Assembly (NCBI RefSeq): GCF_021088345.1
Contig: NZ_CP088156.1
Span: 1,550,001-1,614,000 of the forward strand
DNA: 64,000 bases
Source: Bradyrhizobium ontarionense
Lineage (GTDB): Bacteria; Pseudomonadota; Alphaproteobacteria; Rhizobiales; Xanthobacteraceae
Direction: 5' to 3'
The notes below the pieces were generated by a model, which was not told the origin of the DNA, made no database searches, and worked only from the letters and a program-made list of their open reading frames with translations. A program made the position numbers and the translations under genes. Shown here one piece after another: positions 51,014-61,485 of the stretch (within the stretch, counting starts at the first letter, position 1; each line of letters starts with the position of its first letter).

Positions 51014-51098
51014 TGGTGCGGGCGGAGGGACTCGAACCCCCACAACTTTCGTCACTGGAACCTAAATCCAGCGCGTCTACCAGTTCCGCCACGCCCGC
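51014..51098 (-). tRNA. tRNA-Leu (UAG)
   Basis: The minus strand begins GCGGGCGTGGCGGAACTGG and includes the loop TTTAGGT with anticodon UAG, a long variable arm as expected for Leu, and GGTTCGAGTCC in the T arm. The acceptor is GCGGGCG with CGCCCGC, discriminator A, CCA encoded; 85 bases in all. Confidence 0.97.
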
Positions 51099-51246
51099 GT
51101 GAACTGCATCGATAGCCCGGCCGCGGTGCCGCGGGCGGCGCGGCTTATACCACGCGCGAAACCGTCCGCAGCAAAAAAATGGGCTTTCGACAGCACCCGC
51201 GGCCAGCCGATCGGCCAAGCTCGCCGCACAGATAAAGGAAAAGAAG

Positions 51247-51288
51247 ATGATCCGCATCCCCCTCAACGCACAATGTTTTGTCGCATGA
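51247..51288 (+). CDS. Possible 13-residue leader peptide
   Basis: AAAGGAAAAGAAG directly precedes this ATG, the best ribosome site in the area, and the frame encodes [13 protein letters not shown] before TGA. The stop overlaps the ATG of the downstream Tat-exported protein as ATGA. The downstream gene has no ribosome site of its own, so translation of the leader could be needed for its expression. Alternatively the ribosome site could be fortuitous. Confidence 0.4.
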   Translation: MIRIPLNAQCFVA

Positions 51289-52583
51289 CGCGTCCTGTGG
51301 AGGGGGTCAGCCGCCGCACCCTGCTCGGCGGCCTTGCCGCAGCCTGCACGGCTTCGTTTCCACATTTCGCTTCGGCCGCCGCACGGACGCCGGTTCCGCT
51401 GGAGGCGCGGGCCGAATCTCTGACGCTGGGCCCCGGCCGCTCGCCCTCCCAGGTATGGCGGCTTGCTGCGCCCGCGCCGGTCCTGCGGCTGCGGCGCGGC
51501 GCAGCGCTCGATCTGGCTCTGGCCAATCGCCTTGCCAAGCCGATGGCGCTGACCGGCCGCGGCCTGATCACGCCGCCGCCGCTGCTCGTGCAGGCGCCGG
51601 TCGGGCCGGGCAGCCGCGCCAGCCTTGCGGCGGCCGCGTCGTGGGCCGGCACCGGGCTGCTCGACCTGCGTCTGCTCGCCGACGGCGCTCCCGCCCCGAG
51701 CCGGCCGCTGCCTCTCATCGTCGATGAAACCGATGCGCTAAACGTCGACAATGATGAGGTTTTCCTGGTCGAAGACTTCAGGATCAATGCCGACGGCGTC
51801 GCCGTCGCGCCCGGGGTTGAGGCCAAGGACGCCGAGCTCCTCTACACCGTCAACGGACAGGCCCAACCGGATATTCCGCTCCGCGGCCATGCGCGGGTCA
51901 GGCTGCGGTTCATCAATGGGTGCCACCGCGCTGTGATCGCGATCAAAATCGCCGAGCTCGACGCGGTCCGGGTGATGGCGATCGACAGCCAGCCGGCCGA
52001 ACCATTTCTCGCCCGCAACGGCGCGGTGGTGCTGCCACCGGGCGGCCGCAGCGACGTCTTCATCGACATGCCCGTCGCCAAGGCGCCCTTGCCGGTGCTG
52101 CTGCACGACGGCACTGCCGCGCGACCCATTGCCCGCCTCGTGGCGTCGAACGAGCCGCCGCTCCGCGCCGCCCCGCTGCCGCAGGCACCGGCTTTGCCCT
52201 CCAATGGATTGCCGGACAAGCTCGACCTCAGGACCGCCGTTCGCGCCGAGCTCGTTCTCGACGGCCCCGACTGGCGCCCGCCTACCCAGTTCAGCGCATC
52301 CAGCAGTCCCGCCTTCCAGGCCAAGGCCGGCCGTGTCGTCGTGCTGGCGTTGGCCAACAAGGCGGCCGGCACCACTGTGGTGCACCTGCATGGCCAGCCG
52401 TTCCGGCTGCTCGACCGGCTCGATGACGGCTGGAAGCCCTATTGGCTCGACACGCTGGCGCTGGAAACCGGACAGACCCAACGCATCGCATTCCCAACCG
52501 AGGCCACCGGCCGATTCCTGATCGAGAGCATGGCCACGAGCTGGGCGGCGCCGCGCCTGTTGCGGTGGTATGAGATCAAATGA
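51285..52583 (+). CDS. Tat-exported multicopper-oxidase-fold protein without visible copper ligands (SufI/FtsP-like)
   Basis: A 432-residue protein with a twin-arginine signal ([16 protein letters not shown]). The mature part has the three-cupredoxin layout of multicopper oxidases: [56 protein letters not shown] and [14 protein letters not shown] (about residue 367). The usual HWHG motif of domain 1 is replaced by [10 protein letters not shown], and the C-terminal HCHIExH segment by [14 protein letters not shown], so most type 1, 2 and 3 copper ligands are missing. This pattern resembles SufI/FtsP, a divisome-stabilising pseudo-oxidase. Start choice: ATG 51285, with ATG 51273 as alternative. 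The enolase-superfamily gene follows within 25 bases. Confidence 0.82.
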   Translation: MTRPVEGVSRRTLLGGLAAACTASFPHFASAAARTPVPLEARAESLTLGPGRSPSQVWRLAAPAPVLRLRRGAALDLALANRLAKPMALTGRGLITPPPLLVQAPVGPGSRASLAAAASWAGTGLLDLRLLADGAPAPSRPLPLIVDETDALNVDNDEVFLVEDFRINADGVAVAPGVEAKDAELLYTVNGQAQPDIPLRGHARVRLRFINGCHRAVIAIKIAELDAVRVMAIDSQPAEPFLARNGAVVLPPGGRSDVFIDMPVAKAPLPVLLHDGTAARPIARLVASNEPPLRAAPLPQAPALPSNGLPDKLDLRTAVRAELVLDGPDWRPPTQFSASSSPAFQAKAGRVVVLALANKAAGTTVVHLHGQPFRLLDRLDDGWKPYWLDTLALETGQTQRIAFPTEATGRFLIESMATSWAAPRLLRWYEIK

Positions 52584-52607
52584 GGAAACGAACCAGGGAG
52601 AACTCCC

Positions 52608-53690
52608 ATGACCACAGCCGCCATCACCGGCGTCACCGCGCGCGCCGTCGTCACGCCCATGAAGCGTCCGCTTCGCAACGCCTTCGGCGTCATCGATGCC
52701 GGCCCGCTGGTGCTGATCGACGTCAAGACCGATCAGGGGGTTACCGGCCATTCCTACCTCTTCGCCTACACGAAGCTCGCGCTGAAGCCGCTAGTGCTGC
52801 TGGTCGAGGAGATCGGCCGCGAGCTCACGGGTAAGGCGCTGGTCCCGTTCGAGCTGATGAAGATCATGGACGCCAAATTCCGCCTGCTCGGCTGGCAGGG
52901 GCTGGTCGGCATGGCCGTCTCCGGCCTCGACATGGCGTTCTGGGATGCGCAGGGGCAGATCGCGGGCAAGCCCGTCGTCGAGCTGCTCGGTGGCAGCGCG
53001 CGGCCCATCCCCGCCTATGACAGCTACGGCGTGCTCGATGCCGCGGCCGACGAGCGCACCTTGCGCAGCGCGCGCGACGAGCACGGCTTCCGTGCCATCA
53101 AGACCAAGGGCGGCCACGGCGACCTCGCGACTGATGAAGCGATGATCGAGAGCCTGCGCACCCTGCTCGGCCCGGACATGGCGCTAATGCTCGACTTCAA
53201 CCAGTCGCTCGACCCCGCTGAGGCCACGCGCAGAATCAGCCGTCTTGCCGTTTACGACCTGACCTGGATCGAGGAGCCGGTGCCGCAGGAGAATCTCTCG
53301 GGACATGCACAGGTGCGCAAGCGCTCGGAGATCCCGATCCAGGCCGGCGAGAACTGGTGGTTTCCGCGCGGCTTTGCCGAGGCGATCGCGGCCGGCGCCT
53401 CCGACTTCATCATGCCGGACCTGATGAAGGTCGGCGGCATCACCGGCTGGCTCAACGTCGCAGGGCAAGCAGACGCCGCCTCGATCCCGATGTCGAGCCA
53501 CATCCTGCCCGAGGCGAGCGCGCATGTGCTCGCGGTGACGCCGACGGCGCATTGGCTCGAGGTGCTGGATTTCGCCGGCGCCATCCTCGCCGAACCGCTT
53601 GATATCATCGACGGCAAGGTCACCGCGCGCGGCCCCGGTCTCGGGCTCGCCTGGAACGAGAGCGCGGTGGCGAAATATCTGGTGCGCTGA
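52608..53690 (+). CDS. Mandelate racemase/muconate-lactonizing enzyme family protein
   Basis: A 360-residue enolase-superfamily protein. Catalytic and metal-binding positions are visible: the KxK motif (FRAIKTKGGHGD), metal ligands in LMLDFNQSLDP, WIEEPVPQEN and AGENWWFPRGF, and a His in MSSHILPEASAH, which places it in the mandelate racemase subgroup. These enzymes abstract a proton alpha to a carboxylate; racemase or sugar-acid dehydratase activity is possible but the substrate is unknown. GGGAGAA lies six bases before the ATG, and the gene is 24 bases after the pseudo-oxidase, so the two are likely co-transcribed. Confidence 0.88.
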   Translation: MTTAAITGVTARAVVTPMKRPLRNAFGVIDAGPLVLIDVKTDQGVTGHSYLFAYTKLALKPLVLLVEEIGRELTGKALVPFELMKIMDAKFRLLGWQGLVGMAVSGLDMAFWDAQGQIAGKPVVELLGGSARPIPAYDSYGVLDAAADERTLRSARDEHGFRAIKTKGGHGDLATDEAMIESLRTLLGPDMALMLDFNQSLDPAEATRRISRLAVYDLTWIEEPVPQENLSGHAQVRKRSEIPIQAGENWWFPRGFAEAIAAGASDFIMPDLMKVGGITGWLNVAGQADAASIPMSSHILPEASAHVLAVTPTAHWLEVLDFAGAILAEPLDIIDGKVTARGPGLGLAWNESAVAKYLVR

Positions 53691-53739
53691 CCAGGACCAG
53701 CGAAAGGTCACTGGACGCGCGCAGCGGCCTCAAATTCCG

Positions 53740-53877
53740 CCGTCATCGCCCGGCTTGACCGGGCGATCCAGTACTCCGAGACGCTTGCCATTGAGTCGAT
53801 AGGCCGCAGCGTACTGGATGCCCGCCGGAGCCTGTCCTCGGGCTCGCGTAAGGCGAGACCCGGGGGCGGGCATGACA
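53740..53877. repeat. Palindrome-ended intergenic repeat
   Basis: About 138 bases bounded by CCGTCAT and ATGACAG, with internal pairs such as CGCCCGGC-TTGA-CCGGGCG and CCTGTCCTCGGGCTCGC-type segments. It lies between the convergent enolase-family and NAD(P)HX repair genes. It has the look of the short Bradyrhizobium repeats that carry cgtcat...atgaca ends. Confidence 0.75.
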
Positions 53878-53934
53878 GCGGTTGCGTGGAGACGAAGTCC
53901 AGGGACCAAAGGCTTCCGATAGCGCCGCGGCGCC

Positions 53935-55434
53935 TCAATACTCGATCCCGAGCCGATCGTAGAGACGCCTGAACACCGCAGGCATCGTCTCCGTAAGATC
54001 CTCCGCGATCAGGCCCGGCCCCGCCTCAGCGCCTGCTTCGCCATGCATCCAGACGCCGATGCAGGCGGCTTCGAATGCCGGCACGCCCTGCGCCAGCAGC
54101 CCTGCGATGATGCCGGCGAGCACGTCGCCGGCACCGGCGGTGGCGAGCCAAGGCGGCGCATTTGCGGCGATGGCGGCACGGCCATCGGGCGCCGCGACCG
54201 TGGTGTCGGCGCCCTTCAGCAGCACGACCGCGCCGCAACGCGCCGCGGCATCGCGCACGCGCTCCAGCTTGGAGCGGCCGGGATGCTTGTTGCTGAGATC
54301 CGAGAACAGCCGCGGGAATTCACCCTCGTGCGGCGTCAGCACGATCTGGGCCTCGGGCGTCGCCCTGATCTGCTCGAACAATCGCTCGGGCGCATCCGCA
54401 AAGCTCGTCAGCGCATCCGCGTCCAGCACCAGATGGCGCTGCGCCGACAGCGCGGTGAAGACGAAGTCGCGCGTCCGCTCGCCGACGCCGGCGCCGGGTC
54501 CGATGATGCAGGTGTTGTAGCGGTGGTCGCCGAGCAGCTCGCCGAACTCGATCGCCGTATCCGTGGGGCGCAGCATCACGGCCGTCAGCGCCGCCGCGTT
54601 GACCACCAGCGCATCGCGCGGCGAGGCCAGCGTCACGAGGCCCGCGCCAGCGCGCAGCGCGGCACGGGCGGCCATGCGCGCCGCACCGGTGGCGGTCATG
54701 TCACCCGACACCGTGAGCACATGGCCCCGCGCGTATTTGTGGCCGTCGATAACGGGCACCGGAAAGCGGCCGTGCCACAGCTCGGGTTCGTTCTCGAACA
54801 CGTGCGGCCTGATCTCGCCGAGCACCTGCGGATCGATGCCGATGTCGGCGAGAACAACCCGGCCGCAATGCTGCCGGCCGGGCAGCAGGAGATGCGCCGG
54901 CTTCTTGCGGAAGAAGGTCACAGTCTCGGTCGCGCGCACCGCGATGCCCATCACCGCCGCCGTGGTGCCGTTGATCCCGCTCGGCAGGTCGACCGCGAGC
55001 ACCGGCGCGCCATTGGCGTTGACCGCGGCGATGACGTCATGGGGCTCGCCGGTGATCGGCCGGCTGAGGCCGGCGCCGAACAGCGCGTCGATGATCAGAG
55101 CCGGCCGACCGATCGCCTGCGGCGTGAACGGCAGCACCGGAAACTTCCAGCCCCTGGCGGCGGAGGCGGCGTCCCCCTGCAGCGCGTCGCGCTCGCACAT
55201 CAGGATGACCGACACCTCGCGGCCCTGCGCGGCCAGTTCGGCGGCCGCGACAAAGCCGTCGCCACCATTGTTGCCGGGTCCGCAGACGACTAGGATCGGC
55301 CCCTCCTCGACCAGGTCCATGGCGGCCGCCGCCACGGCCTGGCCGGCGCTCAACATCAGCGAAAAACCCGGCGTGCCGGCTGCGATCGTCAACCGATCGG
55401 CCCGCTCCATTTCGCTCGTGGTCAAAACTTCCAT
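53935..55434 (-). CDS. nnr: Bifunctional NAD(P)HX epimerase/dehydratase
   Basis: A 499-residue fusion. The N-terminal YjeF_N epimerase (about 1-210) shows ILVVCGPGNNGGDGFVAAAEL and VLAVDLPSGINGTTAAV. The C-terminal ADP-dependent dehydratase (about 225-499) has ALRAGAGLVTLASP, IIGPGAGVGERT, VLDADALTSF, VLTPHEGEFPRLF and TAGAGDVLAGIIAGLLAQG. Together they repair hydrated NADH and NADPH. It converges on the enolase-family gene and reads away from glnB. In several alphaproteobacteria this gene sits directly before glnB-glnA, as here. Confidence 0.95.
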   Translation of the reverse strand: MEVLTTSEMERADRLTIAAGTPGFSLMLSAGQAVAAAAMDLVEEGPILVVCGPGNNGGDGFVAAAELAAQGREVSVILMCERDALQGDAASAARGWKFPVLPFTPQAIGRPALIIDALFGAGLSRPITGEPHDVIAAVNANGAPVLAVDLPSGINGTTAAVMGIAVRATETVTFFRKKPAHLLLPGRQHCGRVVLADIGIDPQVLGEIRPHVFENEPELWHGRFPVPVIDGHKYARGHVLTVSGDMTATGAARMAARAALRAGAGLVTLASPRDALVVNAAALTAVMLRPTDTAIEFGELLGDHRYNTCIIGPGAGVGERTRDFVFTALSAQRHLVLDADALTSFADAPERLFEQIRATPEAQIVLTPHEGEFPRLFSDLSNKHPGRSKLERVRDAAARCGAVVLLKGADTTVAAPDGRAAIAANAPPWLATAGAGDVLAGIIAGLLAQGVPAFEAACIGVWMHGEAGAEAGPGLIAEDLTETMPAVFRRLYDRLGIEY

Positions 55435-56309
<875 letters not shown>

Positions 56310-56536
56310 CCTGACGGCGAGAGGCTTGGAACGGCCCTGCCGGACCAAGCCTCCTGCACAGAATTTTTGCTGCGCCAGCAGCCGCAACGGCAGCTCAGGT
56401 GTCCTCTGCGAGGCGCTTGCACGCGGCCCTTTTGCCGTTTCCGATATTGTCTTGGCCCCCGCGCGAGGCTAATGAGCATCACCCGCGGACGCCGTCCCGC
56501 GCCGGGCCGTGACGTTATAAGCCAAGAGGGGTATTC

Positions 56537-57946
56537 ATGAAGACCGCCAAGGACGTCTTGAAATCAATCAAAGACAACGACGTCAAATACGTCGACCTCC
56601 GCTTCACCGATCCGCGGGGCAAGTGGCAGCACGTCACCTTCGACGTCAGCATGATCGACGAAGACATTTTCGCCGAAGGCACGATGTTCGACGGTTCCTC
56701 GATCGCCGGCTGGAAGGCGATCAACGAATCCGACATGTGCCTGATGCCCGACCCGGTCACGGCGACGATCGATCCGTTCTTCGCGGAAACGACCATGATC
56801 ATCACCTGCGACGTGCTCGAGCCGACCACCGGCGAGCCGTACAACCGCGACCCCCGCGGCATCGCCAAGAAGGCCGAGGCGATGGTGAAGTCGATGGGCG
56901 TGGGCGACACCGTCTTCGTCGGTCCCGAAGCCGAGTTCTTCGTGTTCGACGACGTGCGCTACAGCTCCGCGCCCTACAACACGGGCTTCCGCCTCGACTC
57001 CTCGGAGCTGCCGACCAATTCCGACACCGAGTATGAGGGCGGCAATCTCGGCCACCGCATCCGCACCAAGGCCGGCTACTTCCCGGTGCCGCCGCAGGAC
57101 TCGGTGCAGGACATGCGCTCGGAGATGCTCGGCGCGATGTCGCGCATGGGCGTCAAGGTCGAGAAGCACCATCACGAGGTGGCGTCGGCCCAGCACGAGC
57201 TCGGCATGAAGTTCGACACGCTGACCTTGATGGCCGACCAGATGCAGATCTACAAATACTGCATCCACCAGGTCGCGCACATCTACGGCAAGACCGCCAC
57301 CTTCATGCCGAAGCCGGTCTTTGGCGACAACGGCTCGGGCATGCACGTCCACCAGTCGATCTGGAAGGACGGCAAGCCGGTGTTCGCTGGCAACAAGTAT
57401 TCCGACCTGTCGGAGACCTGCCTGTCCTACATCGCCGGCATCATCAAGCACGCCAAGGCCATCAACGCCTTCACCAACCCGTCGACCAACTCCTACAAGC
57501 GTCTGGTCCCGGGCTATGAGGCGCCGGTGCTGCTCGCCTACTCCGCGCGCAACCGCTCGGCCTCCTGCCGCATCCCCTACACGTCGTCGCCGAAGGCCAA
57601 GCGTGTCGAGGTTCGCTTCCCCGATCCGCTCGCCAACCCCTATCTCGGCTTCGCCGCGATGCTGATGGCCGGCCTCGACGGCGTGAAGAACAAGCTCGAT
57701 CCGGGCCCGGCGATGGACAAGGACCTCTACGACCTGCCGAAGGAAGAGCTGAAGCAGATCCCGACCGTCTGCGGCTCGCTCCGTGAGGCGCTCGAGAATC
57801 TCGACAAGGACCGCGCCTTCCTGAAGGCCGGCGGCGTGTTCGACGACGACTTCATCGACAGCTACATCGCGCTGAAGATGACCGAGGTCGAGCGCTTCGA
57901 AATGACGCCGCACCCGGTCGAGTTCGACATGTACTATTCGGGCTGA
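56537..57946 (+). CDS. glnA: Glutamine synthetase, type I
   Basis: A 469-residue type I enzyme. The catalytic beta-grasp start ([17 protein letters not shown]), the ATP-binding [21 protein letters not shown], and the adenylylation site Tyr398 ([10 protein letters not shown]) are all present, so it is the adenylylatable GSI-beta type. It converts glutamate and ammonia to glutamine. It follows glnB by about 225 bases and is followed by a terminator; the long gap suggests it can have its own promoter as well. Confidence 0.97.
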   Translation: MKTAKDVLKSIKDNDVKYVDLRFTDPRGKWQHVTFDVSMIDEDIFAEGTMFDGSSIAGWKAINESDMCLMPDPVTATIDPFFAETTMIITCDVLEPTTGEPYNRDPRGIAKKAEAMVKSMGVGDTVFVGPEAEFFVFDDVRYSSAPYNTGFRLDSSELPTNSDTEYEGGNLGHRIRTKAGYFPVPPQDSVQDMRSEMLGAMSRMGVKVEKHHHEVASAQHELGMKFDTLTLMADQMQIYKYCIHQVAHIYGKTATFMPKPVFGDNGSGMHVHQSIWKDGKPVFAGNKYSDLSETCLSYIAGIIKHAKAINAFTNPSTNSYKRLVPGYEAPVLLAYSARNRSASCRIPYTSSPKAKRVEVRFPDPLANPYLGFAAMLMAGLDGVKNKLDPGPAMDKDLYDLPKEELKQIPTVCGSLREALENLDKDRAFLKAGGVFDDDFIDSYIALKMTEVERFEMTPHPVEFDMYYSG

Positions 57947-57978
57947 TCGCTCTCACAAGATCGGCGGATTGCAACATT

Positions 57979-58010
57979 AAAGGCGCCCTTCACGGGGCGC
58001 CTTTTCATTT
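57979..58010 (+). terminator. Terminator after glnA
   Basis: AAAGGCGCCC-TTCACG-GGGCGCCTTT gives a 10-bp stem with a T tract (TTTTCATTT). It begins about 30 bases after the glnA stop. Confidence 0.9.
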
Positions 58011-58080
58011 GAGCTGTCCATGCCCCCTCAGGATGGGAAGCGTCCGGACCAGATACGCCCCTGCACTCTCTTCAGCCTCG

Positions 58081-59013
58081 TCAGGTCTCGGCCTTGGCCG
58101 CAGCGGCAGCACTCCACAGCGAACCAGGATTGGCTCGATCAGGATACAGCGCCAGCATCTGGTCATAGAGTTCGCGGGCGGTTTTCGTCGCATCATTCAC
58201 CCGGATGAAATCCTGGATGTACCAGCGCGTCTCATCCACGTTTCGCGGACTGTCGTCATTCCCGGGAATCTTGTGTCCGGCGACCACGGCTGAAGGTTTC
58301 AGGGCGTCGATCTTGTCGAGCGCGGCGATCCATTCCAGCCGCGTTGTCCGGTTCGATTCGTTGAGGAATGGATGAATGCCGTTGTAGACGGCGTCGCCGG
58401 CCAGGACCAGGCCGATGGATGGGACGTGAAGGCAGGTCGTCTCATCGGTATCCGTATGTCCGACCCTCACAACGACCAATTTGCTTCCCTCGAGATCGAT
58501 CTCATTGCCGTCCATCGGATCGGCGACCGAAATCACGTCAGGAATCTGGTTTGGGAACAGCTTGCGCCATCGACCGTTCAATTTCTCCGGCGTGATCTGA
58601 AGCTTCATCCGCGCCACGACTTCGGGCGTCGCCAGCGCCTTAGCGTCCGGGAACCGGTCCTGCAAAATCCTTATCCCGAAGAAATGATCTCCATGCGCGT
58701 GAGTGACGTAGATTGCCTTCAACGTCTTCCCGCTCGCGGCAATGGAGTCTGCCAAGCCCTTGGATTGATCCATCGTAAGGAAGGTATCGACCAGGACTGC
58801 ATCGCGCTCTCCGTAGATCAGCGTCGACGAATTGGCCACCCACATCAGGGATTCCTTGCCGGCCGGCACATCACGGTTGAGGCCGGGACGCGTGACGGTA
58901 AAGACCTTGTAGTTCAAGCGGGAAGTCCTGCTCTTTGAAGCTGCCATTGCGGGCCCCGGCATTCCTGGAAACACCGCCAGAGAGGCAAGTTTCATCATGT
59001 CGCGGCGGTTCAT
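58081..59013 (-). CDS. Exported metallo-beta-lactamase-fold hydrolase
   Basis: A 310-residue protein with a twin-arginine-type N-terminus (MNRRDMMKLASLAVFPG). The metallo-beta-lactamase core has VTHAHGDHFFG (zinc ligands), later VRVGHTDTDET and VLAGDAVYN, and AGHKIPGND. The class includes arylsulfatase-like and lactonase-like enzymes; no substrate is evident. The C-terminus is helical. It lies downstream of the tautomerase gene on the same strand, 150 bases away. Confidence 0.85.
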   Translation of the reverse strand: MNRRDMMKLASLAVFPGMPGPAMAASKSRTSRLNYKVFTVTRPGLNRDVPAGKESLMWVANSSTLIYGERDAVLVDTFLTMDQSKGLADSIAASGKTLKAIYVTHAHGDHFFGIRILQDRFPDAKALATPEVVARMKLQITPEKLNGRWRKLFPNQIPDVISVADPMDGNEIDLEGSKLVVVRVGHTDTDETTCLHVPSIGLVLAGDAVYNGIHPFLNESNRTTRLEWIAALDKIDALKPSAVVAGHKIPGNDDSPRNVDETRWYIQDFIRVNDATKTARELYDQMLALYPDRANPGSLWSAAAAAKAET

Positions 59014-59164
59014 ATCAAACTCCGTAGTTGCGAAAACTCATCGAGACGAAGTGTCATTCGTGGCAGCGCTCCGCGCCCACAATGCGCCGAGGATGGGATG
59101 GCGGTCATTCCCGATTCCCGCGCCGCTCGATGATCGAAGCGGCGCCTTGGATCGATCGACGGCC

Positions 59165-59644
59165 CTACTCCCCGGTCACTCCGGGCGTAAAGCGGAGTTC
59201 GACCGGCAACTTTTCCTGCAGGCCGTATGAACTCACCCGATTCTCCTTCACCCATCGTTTCTCCGCGTGGGATTCGAAAGGCGGAGGAATTTCACCCTGC
59301 AGCGACCAGAGATCGGCCGGCAACTCGTCGATGGTGACCTCCCAATCGTATCCTCGATCCCTGACATAGGGTGCGATCAGTTCGTCGACGGCCTTGACCC
59401 ACCATTCCCTCAGGATGGGACCCGGCAAGGTCCTGGCCATGTGGTCGAGCTTGAAACGAACGAATTTGCCGTGCGGCACGCCACCGACATAGACCTGGTC
59501 CGGGGCGACCTCCTCGAAGATCATCACGACGTAGAATTTCGGAATCGGGATCCGTGAATACATCTCGGTGACCCTTTCGGCGAACTCCTTCTTGTCCCGA
59601 GCCGAGTAGGCACCGACGGGATGATAGACCTTCCATAGCGGCAT
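59165..59644 (-). CDS. Tautomerase family protein (cis-CaaD-like)
   Basis: A 159-residue protein. The ATG at 59644 is chosen because it gives Pro as residue 2 (MPLWKVYHPVGAYS), the catalytic residue of the tautomerase superfamily after Met removal, and GGAG lies about eight bases upstream. A longer frame to 59743 would bury that proline. Segments FAERVTEMYSRIPIPKFYVVMIFEEV and FVRFKLDHMAR fit the cis-3-chloroacrylic acid dehalogenase-like group (Tautomerase_3). Its reaction here is unknown. It lies on the same strand as the hydrolase (upstream) and the beta-lactamase-fold gene (downstream). Confidence 0.8.
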   Translation of the reverse strand: MPLWKVYHPVGAYSARDKKEFAERVTEMYSRIPIPKFYVVMIFEEVAPDQVYVGGVPHGKFVRFKLDHMARTLPGPILREWWVKAVDELIAPYVRDRGYDWEVTIDELPADLWSLQGEIPPPFESHAEKRWVKENRVSSYGLQEKLPVELRFTPGVTGE

Positions 59645-59874
59645 GATGTTTCTCCAGACGGACTGAATGCTGATGATGTTCGATCGCCGGATCTTCCGGC
59701 AGCAGGCTTGCGGTGCCGCCGAAGAATTACGATCATCATTCAATGACCGTGTTGCGTTTGTATTGCGTGATCGACCGATCCCGTTACGGTTGAAGCCGAG
59801 ACGACGTGGTCGGATGCCATTCTGATCACGGCCCGGCGCCGCAGTCCTGCGCCGGGCGGTGAGATGAGGGCCGC

Positions 59875-60711
59875 TTATTGCCAGAGGAAGGCGCGTGCCT
59901 GCTCGACGAAGTCGGCGTGATACTGGAAGATGCCGCCGTGTCCGGCGTCGGGGAAAATGCTCAATTGCGCGTTCGGCAGCCTGCGCACCAACTCGAATGA
60001 GTTGACCGACGGCACCATCACATCATGATCCCCATTGGCGACCAGGACCGGATGCTGAACCGTCCCGAGCGCAGCGGCATCATCCTGCCCCCAGGCCTGG
60101 ATCGCCGCAATCTGGGCCTGAATGGTATCGTTGCTGACGGGCGCGTCGAGGTCCTTGGTGCGTTCTTTCAGACGCTGCAGGAAGTCCTCGGCTGCCGCCT
60201 GGCCGTTGCCGGTCTGCGTAAAGAACAGAAACTGTTTCGGATGCTTGTTGCTGGCGGCCGCCTTGGCGAACGCGTCCTGCAGGACGGCGCCGATATTCGC
60301 GATGCCCTCGCCGCCGGCCGGCCCGGTGCCCGCGAGGATGATCTTGCGCACCAGACCCGGATGCTGCTGGGCGATGACCTGAGCGACGAAGCCGCCAAGC
60401 GAGAAACCCAACAGATCGACTTTGCCAAGGTCGAGTGCACGGATGAAGGCAACCGCATCCTGAGCCATCGCCTCGACCGTCTTTGGGGTCGAGCCGCCGG
60501 ATCCACCGACTCCGCGATTGTCGAACGCAATGACGTGGCGCGCGGCCGCCAAGCCGTCCACGACCCGCGGATCCCAGTCGTCCAACACCGCCGTCAGATG
60601 ATGGAGGAACACCACGGAAGTGCCGCCCTTCTTGCCGGCCTCCCGATAAACGAACGTCGTGCCGTTCACATCGACAGACTTGGTGGCTGCATTTTCAAAG
60701 CTCGTGCTCAT
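59875..60711 (-). CDS. Alpha/beta hydrolase
   Basis: A 278-residue alpha/beta hydrolase. The oxyanion-hole segment HHLTAVLDDWDP, the nucleophile elbow GFSLGGFVAQ, the acid in NGDHDVMVP and the His in DAGHGGIFQ are all in place. It resembles the haloalkane/peroxidase-like esterase group. Substrate unknown. It is divergent from the TetR gene, and the operator between them suggests TetR control. Confidence 0.88.
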   Translation of the reverse strand: MSTSFENAATKSVDVNGTTFVYREAGKKGGTSVVFLHHLTAVLDDWDPRVVDGLAAARHVIAFDNRGVGGSGGSTPKTVEAMAQDAVAFIRALDLGKVDLLGFSLGGFVAQVIAQQHPGLVRKIILAGTGPAGGEGIANIGAVLQDAFAKAAASNKHPKQFLFFTQTGNGQAAAEDFLQRLKERTKDLDAPVSNDTIQAQIAAIQAWGQDDAAALGTVQHPVLVANGDHDVMVPSVNSFELVRRLPNAQLSIFPDAGHGGIFQYHADFVEQARAFLWQ

Positions 60712-60769
60712 CGCTTTTCTCTCGATTTATCGTGGGTTTAGACAAGGGTCGCGAAGGGGTTGCCGATTA

Positions 60770-60801
60770 GAATAACGATCGTTATATATCGATCGCTATT
60801 C
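60770..60801. promoter_or_regulatory. TetR-type operator in the divergent promoter
   Basis: Two 12-base arms (GAATAACGATCG and CGATCGCTATTC, one mismatch) flank an 8-base AT spacer. The left arm also lies within ATAACGATCGTTAT, a perfect 14-base palindrome. It sits 58 bases before the hydrolase start and 46 bases before the TetR start, the typical place for autoregulation and control of the neighbour. Confidence 0.75.
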
Positions 60802-60847
60802 TATGAGCAAGCGCGAAGCGCTATCAAGAGATCGTCAGGAGCCCGTG

Positions 60848-61420
60848 ATGAGATATCCGTCCGACCAGAAAGCGAGGGCCAAGGCTGCCATCCTGCAGTC
60901 CGGCGCCAGGGCCCTGAGAACCAACGGTTTCAATGGGATCGGGGTCGACGGCCTGGCCGCATCGGCCGGCGTCACCTCCGGCGCCTTCTATTCGAACTTC
61001 GCCAACAAGGAAGCCCTGCTGGAACAGGTCATCGAGACCTGCGTGGGCGAACCGTTCATCGATTCGGAGAGCGGCAGCCTCGCCGAACGGCAGGACCGCC
61101 TCCGCGAATGGCTGGCGATGTATATCAGCGCCGCGCACCGCACAGATCCGGCATCCGGCTGCGTCATGCCCACTTTGAGCGCGGACGTCGGGCGTGCAAA
61201 CCCGCAGATACGTACCGCCTACGAGCGCAAGATGCTGGCGCTGGTCCGTAAGATGGCAAATGTCCTGTCCGGCGAAGCAGCCGAACGCGAGCAGCGTGCG
61301 TGGAGCATCATTGCCATGATGGTCGGCGCAATCGCGATCTCACGCGCCATGCCCGACGGCGCGGCCGCAGATCAGGCGCTGGATTCGGCATTGCGGTCCG
61401 CAATCGCGCTCGTGCGGTGA
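60848..61420 (+). CDS. TetR family transcriptional regulator
   Basis: A 190-residue regulator starting MRYPSDQKARAKAAILQSG. The N-terminal helix-turn-helix is NGFNGIGVDGLAASAGVTSGAFYSNFANKEALLEQV, a typical TetR pattern. The C-terminal ligand/dimer domain follows. The ATG at 60848 has GGAG seven bases upstream; a longer frame to 60803 would start at the edge of the operator without a ribosome site. It is divergent from the alpha/beta hydrolase and probably represses it and itself. The inducer is unknown. Confidence 0.9.
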   Translation: MRYPSDQKARAKAAILQSGARALRTNGFNGIGVDGLAASAGVTSGAFYSNFANKEALLEQVIETCVGEPFIDSESGSLAERQDRLREWLAMYISAAHRTDPASGCVMPTLSADVGRANPQIRTAYERKMLALVRKMANVLSGEAAEREQRAWSIIAMMVGAIAISRAMPDGAAADQALDSALRSAIALVR

Positions 61421-61485
61421 AGTTGCTGCTCGATCGCCTGCTGCTGCCGTTGCTCGATGCGAAGCGATACGGGAAGCAGAGACGA

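Noticed and set aside
56310..56536. A second sigma-54 promoter directly before glnA
   Set aside because: The candidates (TTGGAACGGCCCTGCC and TTGCACGCGGCCCTTTTGCC) have wrong -24/-12 spacing.
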